Source: Branchiostoma floridae
Lineage: Eukaryota > Chordata > Leptocardii > Amphioxiformes > Branchiostomatidae
NCBI RefSeq assembly: GCF_000003815.2
Contig: NC_049995.1
Location: 2,576,476 to 2,601,980, forward strand
DNA: 25,505 nt
Direction: 5' to 3'
Shown here: piece by piece, positions 1 to 8,900 of the stretch
How the letters are laid out: each line of letters begins with the position of its first letter
Position numbering within the stretch: position 1 is the stretch's first letter
Program-made: the position numbers and the translations under genes
Notes under the pieces: model-generated
Told to the model about the DNA's origin: nothing
The model's input: only the letters and a program-made list of their open reading frames with translations
The model's database searches: none

Positions 1-1136
1 AAAAAAGAGCGTCCTCGGTTTTTGCAGAGGCAGGTCAGTTGATGAACGCTTCCAGGCTTAGGGTGACATGGCGGGCGACTACTCACTCAAAGTCTCTTCG
101 CAGCCAAGGGCTGAACTGCGAGAGTTAAATTCACGGCTTTATCAAAGTTGTAGAATATGCGCATTAACACAGAAGAATAGAAATGGATATAACACCAGAT
201 GATGATATAACTTAAATTAAAGTTAAAAACCTTCTCCATGATGCATGATCGACAATGTTAAAGAATCATAGTAAACTTCACTATAATTTCTTCAACGATG
301 CGCTATACATTGTGCATTGCGGGCGTGGATTAATAATATAAAGGTAATGCAACAGTCAGTCCCTTTGTTCGTAAGGACCTAAACTAAAGGAAATATCACT
401 GTCCAAATCATCAAATGGCGCGTAAAAACAAACCTATGGGGGAGGGGGGCAACGGTAACGAATTGTTTGTGTAGTCTAAATGCCCGGAGATACCGTTTGC
501 CAAAGGTCTAGTACTTCTTCAGATCATCTACATGCACTTATCCAACAACACACTCGTACAAACTGTGCAAACATCGTGCAATAAAGTTAAACAGGCAGAA
601 AGTTGCGAACACCATGTGTGTGCGTGTGTGTTACCTAACTTCCGGGTTTCTCCATAGCCAGCAGCGCCGACTAACGACTAGTGCTAAGAGTGCAGGGTAT
701 TTACGGATAAAATCTTCAAACAGATGTAAGGTTTGGGCTAGTGTCGGTGTTTTACGCGTGTATTGCCAACATGTAGTACGTGTATCTAGTAGCACGCCTT
801 CTATAAAAACTAATGTAACGTTACAAGCGTCAACAAATTAAAAGATTTGGTTCGGAACAATTTGCCGAGTCACTGCTTCAGGATCTGAATTTGACTACTA
901 GTACACGAACTGAGCCTTTGTCTAATGTTGATCTCCTTGCATTCTAAGCCAAGCGGCTCACCAAATATGTACACTGCGTGCACACCAAAATTGGCATTTG
1001 ACAGATTGTTTGGTAAACCAATACTCCAGTCCATTGTGTTGATATAGTGTGATAGGTTATGTTTGACTTTGAGAACACGAACTTCTGAGGACAAGCTAAG
1101 CAGAGGGCTTAGTTTACAGCTACTCTACTATAACTT
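1..1136. other. Non-genic stretch, no supported feature
   Basis: I see no credible coding exon, tRNA or rRNA here. The short open frames on either strand are Cys/Ser-rich or low-information and lack domain signatures or well-placed splice sites. The stretch could be intergenic or part of an intron of a neighbouring gene. Confidence 0.5.
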
Positions 1137-1404
1137 TATGTTTTCTTTTCATTAGCATTTAAACAAGATTATTAGAACGTCTATATCCGAAAGTCTAGAG
1201 CGGCCTTCTTCGTACCTTGTACTACGAGGATAAACTGAACTGGATTTATTCATATCGAAGCAAACATATATTACAAGCTTTAAATCTGTAACGTTATATG
1301 TTTTCCTTCCAACATTGTTGAAACAAAATTAATTGGGACGTCCATGGCGAGGAAAACAGAATTTACAAGCTGTTCTATATGTTTTCCTTTCATTAGCATC
1401 AAGG
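1137..1404. repeat. Three diverged direct copies of a TATGTTTTCCTTTCATTAGC-like unit
   Basis: A unit beginning TATGTTTTC occurs at about 1137-1182, 1296-1343 and 1375-1404. Copies 1 and 3 share the CATTAGCAT core. Copies 1 and 2 share an AAACAA... ending with a GAACGTCT or GGGACGTCC tail. Copies 2 and 3 are each preceded by TTACAAGCT. These are decayed direct repeats of unknown origin, possibly from a fragmented transposon. Confidence 0.55.
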
Positions 1405-1453
1405 AGCTTTTATCAACAATTTGGCAATTTTATTAGGATAAAAGCTCCTTGAT
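1398..1453. repeat. Perfect 17-bp inverted repeat (hairpin)
   Basis: Positions 1398-1414 (ATCAAGGAGCTTTTATC) are exactly complementary to 1437-1453, leaving a 22-base AT-rich loop. It begins inside the third direct copy of the preceding repeat. It could be a remnant of a foldback element. No poly-T tract or gene context indicates a terminator. Confidence 0.75.
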
Positions 1454-2263
1454 ATTACGTTACAAGCTGAACGGCTCAAGTTACCAAACTGATCCCCATG
1501 CCCTACTTTTCAAGTGTTGCTTGGCTACCGGCTGGGAAATTCACCTGGTTGTGATCGTACAGTACTGTACACAAACACTGTACAGTCTGAAATCGGAACA
1601 TGGTTGTCGGAACATTACATATGGTGTTGGAACTTTTGTGGCGTCGGAAAAACAAATTTGTGTTCTCGGGCTATGTACAGTACGTATTTACAGGTTCATT
1701 TCCCCTAGCTCTTTTCGACAAGCACAATGGACCAGGAGTGTCGGAACATAGGGGTGTCCGAACTACTGTCCAAACATGGCTACACAATGCATGACCTGAT
1801 CATGTATGAATAAGGCTTATCCTGGTAATCACTAGTTTGTGAATAATAGTGACACTGAGTAGAAAATAATGGTAGCAGGTTGGTTTTATGTTAACGTTAT
1901 AACCCCGGACATTTCTAGACGTTATAGGATACCCTTTAGATAATGTAGTTAAATTACATGACTGGACGACCTTTACTAGCTTGCATCATGAAAATCGTTT
2001 CATATATTCCTATTTCGAGACAGCCAAGCAGAATCAATACCTGAAGCGTTAACCACGCCCAGGGGGATAATTTTTAACCTTAGAGACAGAATAGTTTCTT
2101 TATAAGGTCGCAATATCTTTTTGAAATTTAAAGCAAACATATTTATCATGTTTAATCTGTTGTACTAGCCCCTAAAACGGTGTATAAGCAAATTCCACTT
2201 ACCTGTAGTGTGTGTTGGAACTTGCCTTTGCAGCTAAGTGTGGCTCGCTATGCTGTCGTGTTT
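1454..2263. other. Non-genic stretch, no supported feature
   Basis: No conserved protein segment, RNA gene or clear repeat was found. A short interval around 1590-1760 has several GTCGGAAC/GTCCGAAC-like words, but they do not form a regular array. Confidence 0.45.
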
Positions 2264-2480
2264 ATGATTTGCTGTGCTATAACTGTGCTGTACCGTGCTG
2301 TTCCGTGACTAGGCAGTTCGGTGAATGACTTGCATTTAACTATAGTGCTAATTATGCAAATGTATGCGTGTCAAGAAGGTGGAGTCTCAATGTGCTGTGC
2401 AATGCTGTGCTATTCAAGGACTGTGCTGTACTGCATGTAATTTGACCTAACAGTTCGCTGCATGACTTGGCATATTATGA
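2264..2480. repeat. Diverged tandem repeat rich in TGCTGTGCTG / GTGCTGTAC words
   Basis: The string CTGTGCTGTAC followed about 25 bases later by AGTTCG and then CATGACTTG or AATGACTTGCAT occurs at about 2285-2335 and 2418-2470. A further copy lies at about 4105-4155 (CTGTGCTGTACGGTGACC...AGCAGTTATATGCATGATTTGCAT). The two copy regions flank the transposon cluster at 2736-4076, suggesting that cluster inserted into a pre-existing tandem repeat of roughly 130 bp. Confidence 0.55.
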
Positions 2481-2619
2481 ATGGGACAGTACTTAACGTT
2501 TTATGTATGTGACGAAGAATGCAAATATTTGCGTGATGACAGGGTGGGGTCCAAACGGCAACCTGTGCTGTGCAACCCGAGTCCATGCTTCATAATCTCC
2601 AAGCAGATTCCTCCGGCGG

Positions 2620-2719
2620 NNNNNNNNNNNNNNNNNNNNNNNNNNNNNNNNNNNNNNNNNNNNNNNNNNNNNNNNNNNNNNNNNNNNNNNNNNNNNNNNN
2701 NNNNNNNNNNNNNNNNNNN
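2620..2719. other. Assembly gap (100 N)
   Basis: Exactly 100 N, the conventional size for a gap of unknown length. It lies just left of the transposon arm at 2736, so the real left edge of that element may be missing. Confidence 0.99.
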
Positions 2720-2735
2720 GGAGATTACATGCTTC

Positions 2736-4076
2736 AGGGTTAGGTCCTATTTGCAAACCCGGCCCCGGCCGGGATGTTTGCGGAAACAAAAAATAAAGTG
2801 TTTACCAAATAATACACACAAATTATCCTCATGAATATTCTTTTTTTTTGCGTTCTGAGTGGTTTTTTTTTTGGACAATTTTGACAAAGAACTTGTCGTA
2901 GTATTTATCGACTTTCGCAAAGCGTTTGATTGTATTAACCGTAGTAAAATGTTTAAGATATTAGAAACATATGGGGTTCCAAAAGACATTGTTAATGCTA
3001 TAGCAGTTATGTACAGAGACACATCCGCAGTTGTTATCACTCCAGATGGAGAAACTGACATGTTTAGCATTGACACTGGTGTACTGCAGGGGGACCCTCT
3101 TGCTCCATTTTTATTCATTATATGTCTAGACTACGCGTTAAGGTGCTCGATTTCAGACACTGATGGTTTTACACTCCGTAGTCGGCGTAGTAGTCGCTAC
3201 CCTGCAGAAGTCCTCGCTGATATCGACTTTGCAGACGACATTGCCCTTTTGGAAAACTCATTACTTTTTGCACAAATCCTGTTAGATAAAGTAGAAGTGG
3301 CATGTCAGGCCATCGGCTTATATTTGAACCCGTCCAAAACAAAATACATGCATATAAACCCATCTTCTTCCCAGCAACTAACTACTTCCGACGGTTCTGA
3401 AATCGAGCGTGTAGTAGACTTTAAGTACTTAGGTGGCTATACCAATTCTGAGAAAGATATGGAATGTAGGATTGCTCAAGCCTGGAGTTCTCTCCATTCC
3501 TTACAAAAGATATGGAAAGCACACAAAAACCAAAGTGTTTAAAGCATGTACTGAGTCCATTCTACTGTATAGTTGTGAGTCATGGACTATGACAGCAGCC
3601 CAGAGCAAAAAATTGGATGGTACTTATACGAAAATGTTAAGAAAGGTGTATAATGTTTCATGGAGAGACTGTTTAACCAACAAGCAACTATACGGCCCAC
3701 TCCCAGCCATTTCATCTGTGGTGAGGCAGCGCCGGCTCGCCCTGGCAGGGCATGTGGTTCGTGGGAACGCCTGCAGGGAGACTAATGGACTGGCTGCCAG
3801 AAGGAAGGCGCAGAGTTGGCCGACCATACATTACCTTAAAGACAATGATGGAAAGAGACATTGGACTGTCAGGGTCTAGTTTAATGTCTGCCATGAAGGA
3901 CAGATCATACTGGGAAACTTGTGCTTTGGACTGTGCCCCACCGGTGTAAAACCGGATGAGTTATGATGACGGTGATGATGTGTGTTTTGTTGCTTTTTTA
4001 TGTAACCTATTTTTTGTTTTTGTTTCTGAAAGCTGCACGGTCGGGCCCCGGGTTGGGAATTAGGACCTAAGCTTTT
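2736..4076. mobile_element. MITE-family element arms enclosing a LINE fragment
   Basis: The left arm (about 2738-2790: GGTTAGGTCC, then a CCCGGCCCCGGCCGGG GC block, then GATGTTTGCGGAAAC) and the inverted right arm (about 4030-4076: GGGCCCCGGGTTGGG, then TTAGGACCTAAGCTTTT) both resemble the termini of the complete short element at 19849-20051. The similarity to the right half of that element continues inward on the left side to about 2835. A degenerate LINE reverse transcriptase sits between the arms. This suggests nested insertion of a LINE into a MITE-like element. Exact ends and target duplication are not resolvable beside the gap. Confidence 0.6.
2859..3949 (+). pseudogene. Broken non-LTR (LINE) reverse transcriptase
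   Basis: Retrotransposon ORF2-type polymerase remnant. The first frame (2859-3542) shows RT palm features in order: FIDFRKAFDC near the start, the GVLQGDPLAPFLF block, DIDFADDIALL (the catalytic FADD form of the YxDD box), and LNPSKTKYM followed by DFKYLGGYTN. Reading shifts frame at about 3525-3540. It continues to about 3760 with SCESWTMT and RRLALAGHVVR, which are usual C-terminal landmarks of this class. It then shifts again to 3949 with WLPEGRRRVGRP and a DRSYWE-like end. The endonuclease and the N-terminal part of ORF2 are absent. Two frameshifts and 5' truncation make it a dead copy. I cannot assign the LINE clade firmly. Confidence 0.9.
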
Positions 4077-4178
4077 AATACCGTGACTGTGCCCTATTGT
4101 GTTATATATGCTGTGCTGTACGGTGACCAAGCAGTTATATGCATGATTTGCATATTATAGCACTTGGGTCACAGTTAA

Positions 4179-4236
4179 GACACACATACACATACATAGA
4201 CGCACACATACACACACAGACACACACACACACATA
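4179..4236. repeat. (CA)n-type microsatellite
   Basis: Interrupted ACACAC / ACATAC dinucleotide-rich tract. Confidence 0.9.
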
Positions 4237-4261
4237 GTATTACATACACATTACAAACACA

Positions 4262-5083
4262 AATGTACATGATACACATTATCGAGACAAGCAAGCCAAA
4301 ATAAACAATTTTGCGAAAGTTTTATTCAATGACCCCGAAATTGATCATCAATAAATAGTCTCTGATCTATACATGAAACAAGTGGATAACTTGGTCAAAG
4401 CTTAACTATTGGTAGTACTAGTAATAGATAAATAAATAAAGGGATAATTAGAAATATGAATAAGTAAGTTACCCCACACAAATATAATATCATATATATA
4501 TACTCAATGAAACAGGCACGAATGTCATGGCGTATCTTTAAAGAGACAACAAATTCTTACATTGAATACAAATGTATAAAACTATATCACCAAAAATGTT
4601 GCAGGCTTGCATGCTATTCACGCAAACAAATAAAATACAAGTACATAGAACACTAACTTATGTGTTTTTCTAACAATATCATCAAGATCTTCCCTTTCAC
4701 TATTAACAATTGGAAGAAACCTAATAATGTATTGCATTACAAAAACGTCACGAAATATAGAAAAAAACTCTGCTATCTTGAATGTTTTAACGCCTGGTGA
4801 TGCTACATTTCTTTTTCAAAGTCAAAAACAATTGCCTTTATCAAAATTACCTGCGATGCCTAAAACATACTACGAGCAAGTTATTCACTTACACACCTAT
4901 AGATTCGTACAAACGTACAAACAATATTGTGTGGTCTACCATCATTACCTCTTCTTTGACAAGAATTGTACCAAAAATTGCACCATTACGTTTTTCTATT
5001 AAGTTTCACAAATGTATCAAACAATTTTGCAATGTTGCACAGTCATTGATAGCAAGAGTACATTGAACTACATGTAGGTGACT
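4262..5083. other. AT-rich non-genic stretch downstream of the Ig receptor gene
   Basis: AT-rich sequence without credible exons. Open frames here are short and low in information. It lies beyond the probable polyadenylation signal of the minus-strand Ig receptor gene. Confidence 0.5.
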
Positions 5084-5089
5084 TTTATT
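5084..5089 (-). terminator. Polyadenylation signal AATAAA of the Ig receptor gene
   Basis: TTTATT on the plus strand reads AATAAA on the minus strand, about 110 bases after the minus-strand stop codon. It is the first canonical hexamer after the stop, so a short 3' UTR ending near 5060-5070 is likely. Confidence 0.6.
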
Positions 5090-5196
5090 TGACATTTTTA
5101 AGAATCATACAAATTATTGCTACGTTTTTACTCACTGTACAAAATTGGTTTGCTGTGCTTTAATGTGTGGTTCTTCGGTTATAAGAAACAAACAAT

Positions 5197-5954
5197 TTAA
5201 AGTCCAGTAAGAAAATAATCCTCATTTTTTGGGAGACCGTCATCATCATCATCATCATCATCAGTTTTGAAAACATTCTCATCACCATCATTTTCCGAAA
5301 AATTGTCATCATCGTTTTTGGGAAAACCTTCGTCATGGTTGAAATAATCTTCACCGTCATTTTGTGGAAAATTTCCATAATCGTTTCCAGAACGGTCCCC
5401 GTCATTTTGTGGAAAATTTTCGTAGCCGTTTCCAGAACGATTTCCGTTATTTTGTGGAAAATTCCCATAATCATTTCCAGAAGGATTCACGTCATTTTGT
5501 GGAATATTCTCATAACCATTTCCAGAACGATTCTCGTCATTTTGTGCAAGATTCCCATAATCGTTTCCAGAACGATCCTCATCATTTTGGTGCATAGCCT
5601 CGCCATTGGTATTGAGAAAGTTGACATTATTTTTCTCTTTCAGCACGATTTCTTCGTGCGATGCGCCATTCTTAGATGGCGAATCACATTCGGTAAGCTG
5701 CGTTCGTACGTCCGCATCGTCTACAAACGCTACGTTGTCCTCACCAACACTCGCCGTTTCCTCCTCCGCCCTCTCAGCATCCCGGGTTAGCTGTTCTCTC
5801 TTCTTCTTCATCTTCTTCTTCTTCTTGTTCTCACAGCACATGATAGTGGTGAGTAGGGAGATGATGAGGATACCCGCCCCGCCAGCGGCGATGATGGCGA
5901 GAACCAGTGGGCTCTTCCAGAAGTTGTACAGAGTGACGTTGGCGAAACCTGGGC
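5197..5954 (-). CDS. Last exon: transmembrane helix and cytoplasmic tail with five YxN repeats
   Basis: The acceptor CCTCCAG precedes 5954, and the reading phase requires one base from upstream. About 252 residues: an NVT sequon at residues 6-8, a hydrophobic helix at about 16-38 (PLVLAIIAAGGAGILIIS...), then a Cys-Cys pair and a polybasic cluster (KKKKKMKKKR), the usual stop-transfer sign. The cytoplasmic part has an acidic/Ser-Thr region. It then has five tandem 15-residue repeats (residues 123-197) with Tyr at 133, 148, 163, 178 and 193, each in a Y-G-N or Y-E-N context. After these come an Asp/Asn/Phe-rich stretch, eight consecutive Asp, and a C terminus of LTGL. Tyr-x-Asn is the known Grb2-SH2 binding consensus and T-x-L at the end fits class I PDZ ligands. 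Actual binding is inference. Confidence 0.9.
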
Positions 5955-8900
5955 CTGGAGGGGAAATATAGTTTTGATTTTCCTAATATGTTGAAAATCA
6001 ATATCGTAATCGTGTTTCAGTTCGCTTTATTATTGTCAAGCGTTTTCGGACATTCAAAAACATCTGAATCTATCAAAGAACCCTCTCAATTTATATTGAA
6101 TGTCTACAGCTCAAGAAGATGTATCGACATCAGAAGACTACTTTGAAACTTAAACTATGAAAAAAAGATATGTACACCTGACTCAATGTGGGTTGTGGTT
6201 TCGAATATATTGAAATATTTTACACATACAACAAATATGTAATAAATGTGTTAAGTCGCCAACTGAAGTAGTCATCCTAGTTAAGGTGTCAGTATTTGTT
6301 GTAATAGAAACCAAATTACAAGAAAGGACCAGGAAGACCTTCACTTACCGATTCTTTCACCTAAGTAGCAACGACAGATTGGGGAAAACAAGCGAGAGTC
6401 ATCTTTTTGAAAGTANNNNNNNNNNNNNNNNNNNNNNNNNNNNNNNNNNNNNNNNNNNNNNNNNNNNNNNNNNNNNNNNNNNNNNNNNNNNNNNNNNNNN
6501 NNNNNNNNNNNNNNNNNNNNNNNNNNNNNNNNNNNNNNNNNNNNNNNNNNNNNNNNNNNNNNNNNNNNNNNNNNNNNNNNNNNNNNNNNNNNNNNNNNNN
6601 NNNNNNNNNNNNNNNNNNNNNNNNNNNNNNNNNNNNNNNNNNNNNNNNNNNNNNNNNNNNNNNNNNNNNNNNNNNNNNNNNNNNNNNNNNNNNNNNNNNN
6701 NNNNNNNNNNNNNNNNNNNNNNNNNNNNNNNNNNNNNNNNNNNNNNNNNNNNNNNNNNNNNNNNNNNNNNNNNNNNNNNNNNNNNNNNNNNNNNNNNNNN
6801 NNNNNNNNNNNNNNNNNNNNNNNNNNNNNNNNNNNNNNNNNNNNNNNNNNNNNNNNNNNNNNNNNNNNNNNNNNNNNNNNNNNNNNNNNNNNNNNNNNNN
6901 NNNNNNNNNNNNNNNNNNNNNNNNNNNNNNNNNNNNNNNNNNNNNNNNNNNNNNNNNNNNNNNNNNNNNNNNNNNNNNNNNNNNNNNNNNNNNNNNNNNN
7001 NNNNNNNNNNNNNNNNNNNNNNNNNNNNNNNNNNNNNNNNNNNNNNNNNNNNNNNNNNNNNNNNNNNNNNNNNNNNNNNNNNNNNNNNNNNNNNNNNNNN
7101 NNNNNNNNNNNNNNNNNNNNNNNNNNNNNNNNNNNNNNNNNNNNNNNNNNNNNNNNNNNNNNNNNNNNNNNNNNNNNNNNNNNNNNNNNNCACGGTAATT
7201 ACTAATAGTCATAAGAATCTTTATGCTATTTTCGTACACAAGTGATGAGGCCAAATAAGTTGTAGGAGGCGTTCTCTTCATACCCCCCTCACATTAGGCG
7301 CGATTCTGACGTTAAACTTTCGTCCAGGTCACGTGACATAGGTTTCGGGTCATTCTAACTTGAGAGGGATCAGAGGACTGTTTTGTTTGTTATTGAATGC
7401 TTAACTCTGTGTACGGAAACATAATTCAAATTCACTGAGATGATATACAGAATTTTATAACACATATGATAAACAGTAATTGCCGTACATCTAAATGTTA
7501 CGAGTTTCTTCCGAATTTGAAATGTAGTCATTTTAAGAAAATTTGCAAACAAATCATATTTCTTAACAAGTTAGAAGTTATGGTGATACCTGAGGCTTTT
7601 TATTTCTGTCTCCTCATATCCGATGAACCGATTGAAGACCTTGTCCAACTGAAAATGAAAATAAAGAAATAGATGGTTACACAAATGCAAAATAATTCCT
7701 CATTCAAAACAAACACAAATTCATTCAACCCCCTTCCCCACTTTCTTCTGCATGTAATCTCAATATCAATGAATAAAGATTAAAATTAAATGAAGATATT
7801 TGGGATTTCGTTAAGTCTATCCAAAGTCACTTGCAAATCCTCCCCCTCGGCCTATACAATACCTTGAGGAGGCTTTGCTTAACCGGAATGACAATTCCAC
7901 TTTTGAGGGCGCGACCTCAAGCAAGCCTTTATCCAATCAGGGATTCGCTTCAACACTTTACTCATTGACAGGTGAAGCGCATCCTCTGATTGGCTGACAG
8001 CTTGTTAGAGGCCACGCCCACAAAAATGAAAACAACCCGGGATAGCAAAAGTATTTTGTATTGCATAGACCGTGTATAATGCTCTTAATAGGAGAATAAT
8101 CCACAATTGCTGACAAGTTACAATTATATCACAAGGAATGCTAGTATACTGACGTTTTCCTCAAACTCTTTGGCTTTCTTTTTGAACTCAGACGAGGCAG
8201 GATCTCCCAGCGCCTCCTTCCACTCTTGGACAACTGTGAGGGTGCCGTACAGTCGTTGTCGACCTACAATATTGTAAATAATGAGTATTGTTAATGTGCT
8301 ATTTGTCATTGTCATTGTCATTATATTACAAAACGAACGGCACTTTCCCAAAGTGTACATATTCGTGTGTGTATATTCGTGTGTGTGTCTTTCTGAGTCT
8401 CTACCAGGCTCCACAGGTCATTGGAAAATAAGTAGGAATTGGAAAAATATAGAAAGATAACATGCCAAACGAGTCAGCTGGCCGAGGAATATGGTTTGCG
8501 ACCCAGCTGACTCATTTGGCATGTTATCTGTCTCTACTTGTTTAATTTCTTCAGGTTTTCAGTGAGCTGTGGAGCATTCCGTACGGACCTCATACGGACT
8601 TGAATATATACGTGTTAACCCACCTTTGCAAAGACAACCGCTAGTACTTGCGGTCTAGTGTTACAAAACCACAGAAGATGCTGTTAATACCGCTTTAATC
8701 CAGATTGCTACCATCATCTGCAACTACTACTAGAGTACCTTCCAATCGCAAATCCACAAAATCAGACGATGCTCCGCCCGGCTCGCTGTTGGCGGCCGTC
8801 ACCCGCAGGTCATAGTCTCCCTCGTTCTCGTCCTTCAGATCAAGGGTCTTCACGAACGTGGGATTTCTTTCTTCGACCCTTTCTTGCTGAGTCCCTACGT

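Noticed and set aside
1398-1453. Hairpin as a transcription terminator
   Set aside because: No T-tract, no adjacent gene, and eukaryotic context.
1590-1760. Recurring GTCGGAAC words as a possible repeat array or CRISPR-like structure
   Set aside because: Spacing is irregular and the words are too short; a eukaryotic genome also makes CRISPR implausible.
2481-2834. Open frames crossing the 100-N gap
   Set aside because: Most of the frame is gap, and the flanks are repeat and MITE arm sequence.
5335-5790. Long plus-strand open frames antisense to the receptor tail repeats
   Set aside because: They are shadows of the 45-bp coding minisatellite. The minus frame has the transmembrane anchor, splice phase and stop, and the plus frames have none of these.
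6286-7281. Very long open frames on both strands across 6416-7190
   Set aside because: They exist only because the N run contains no stop codons.
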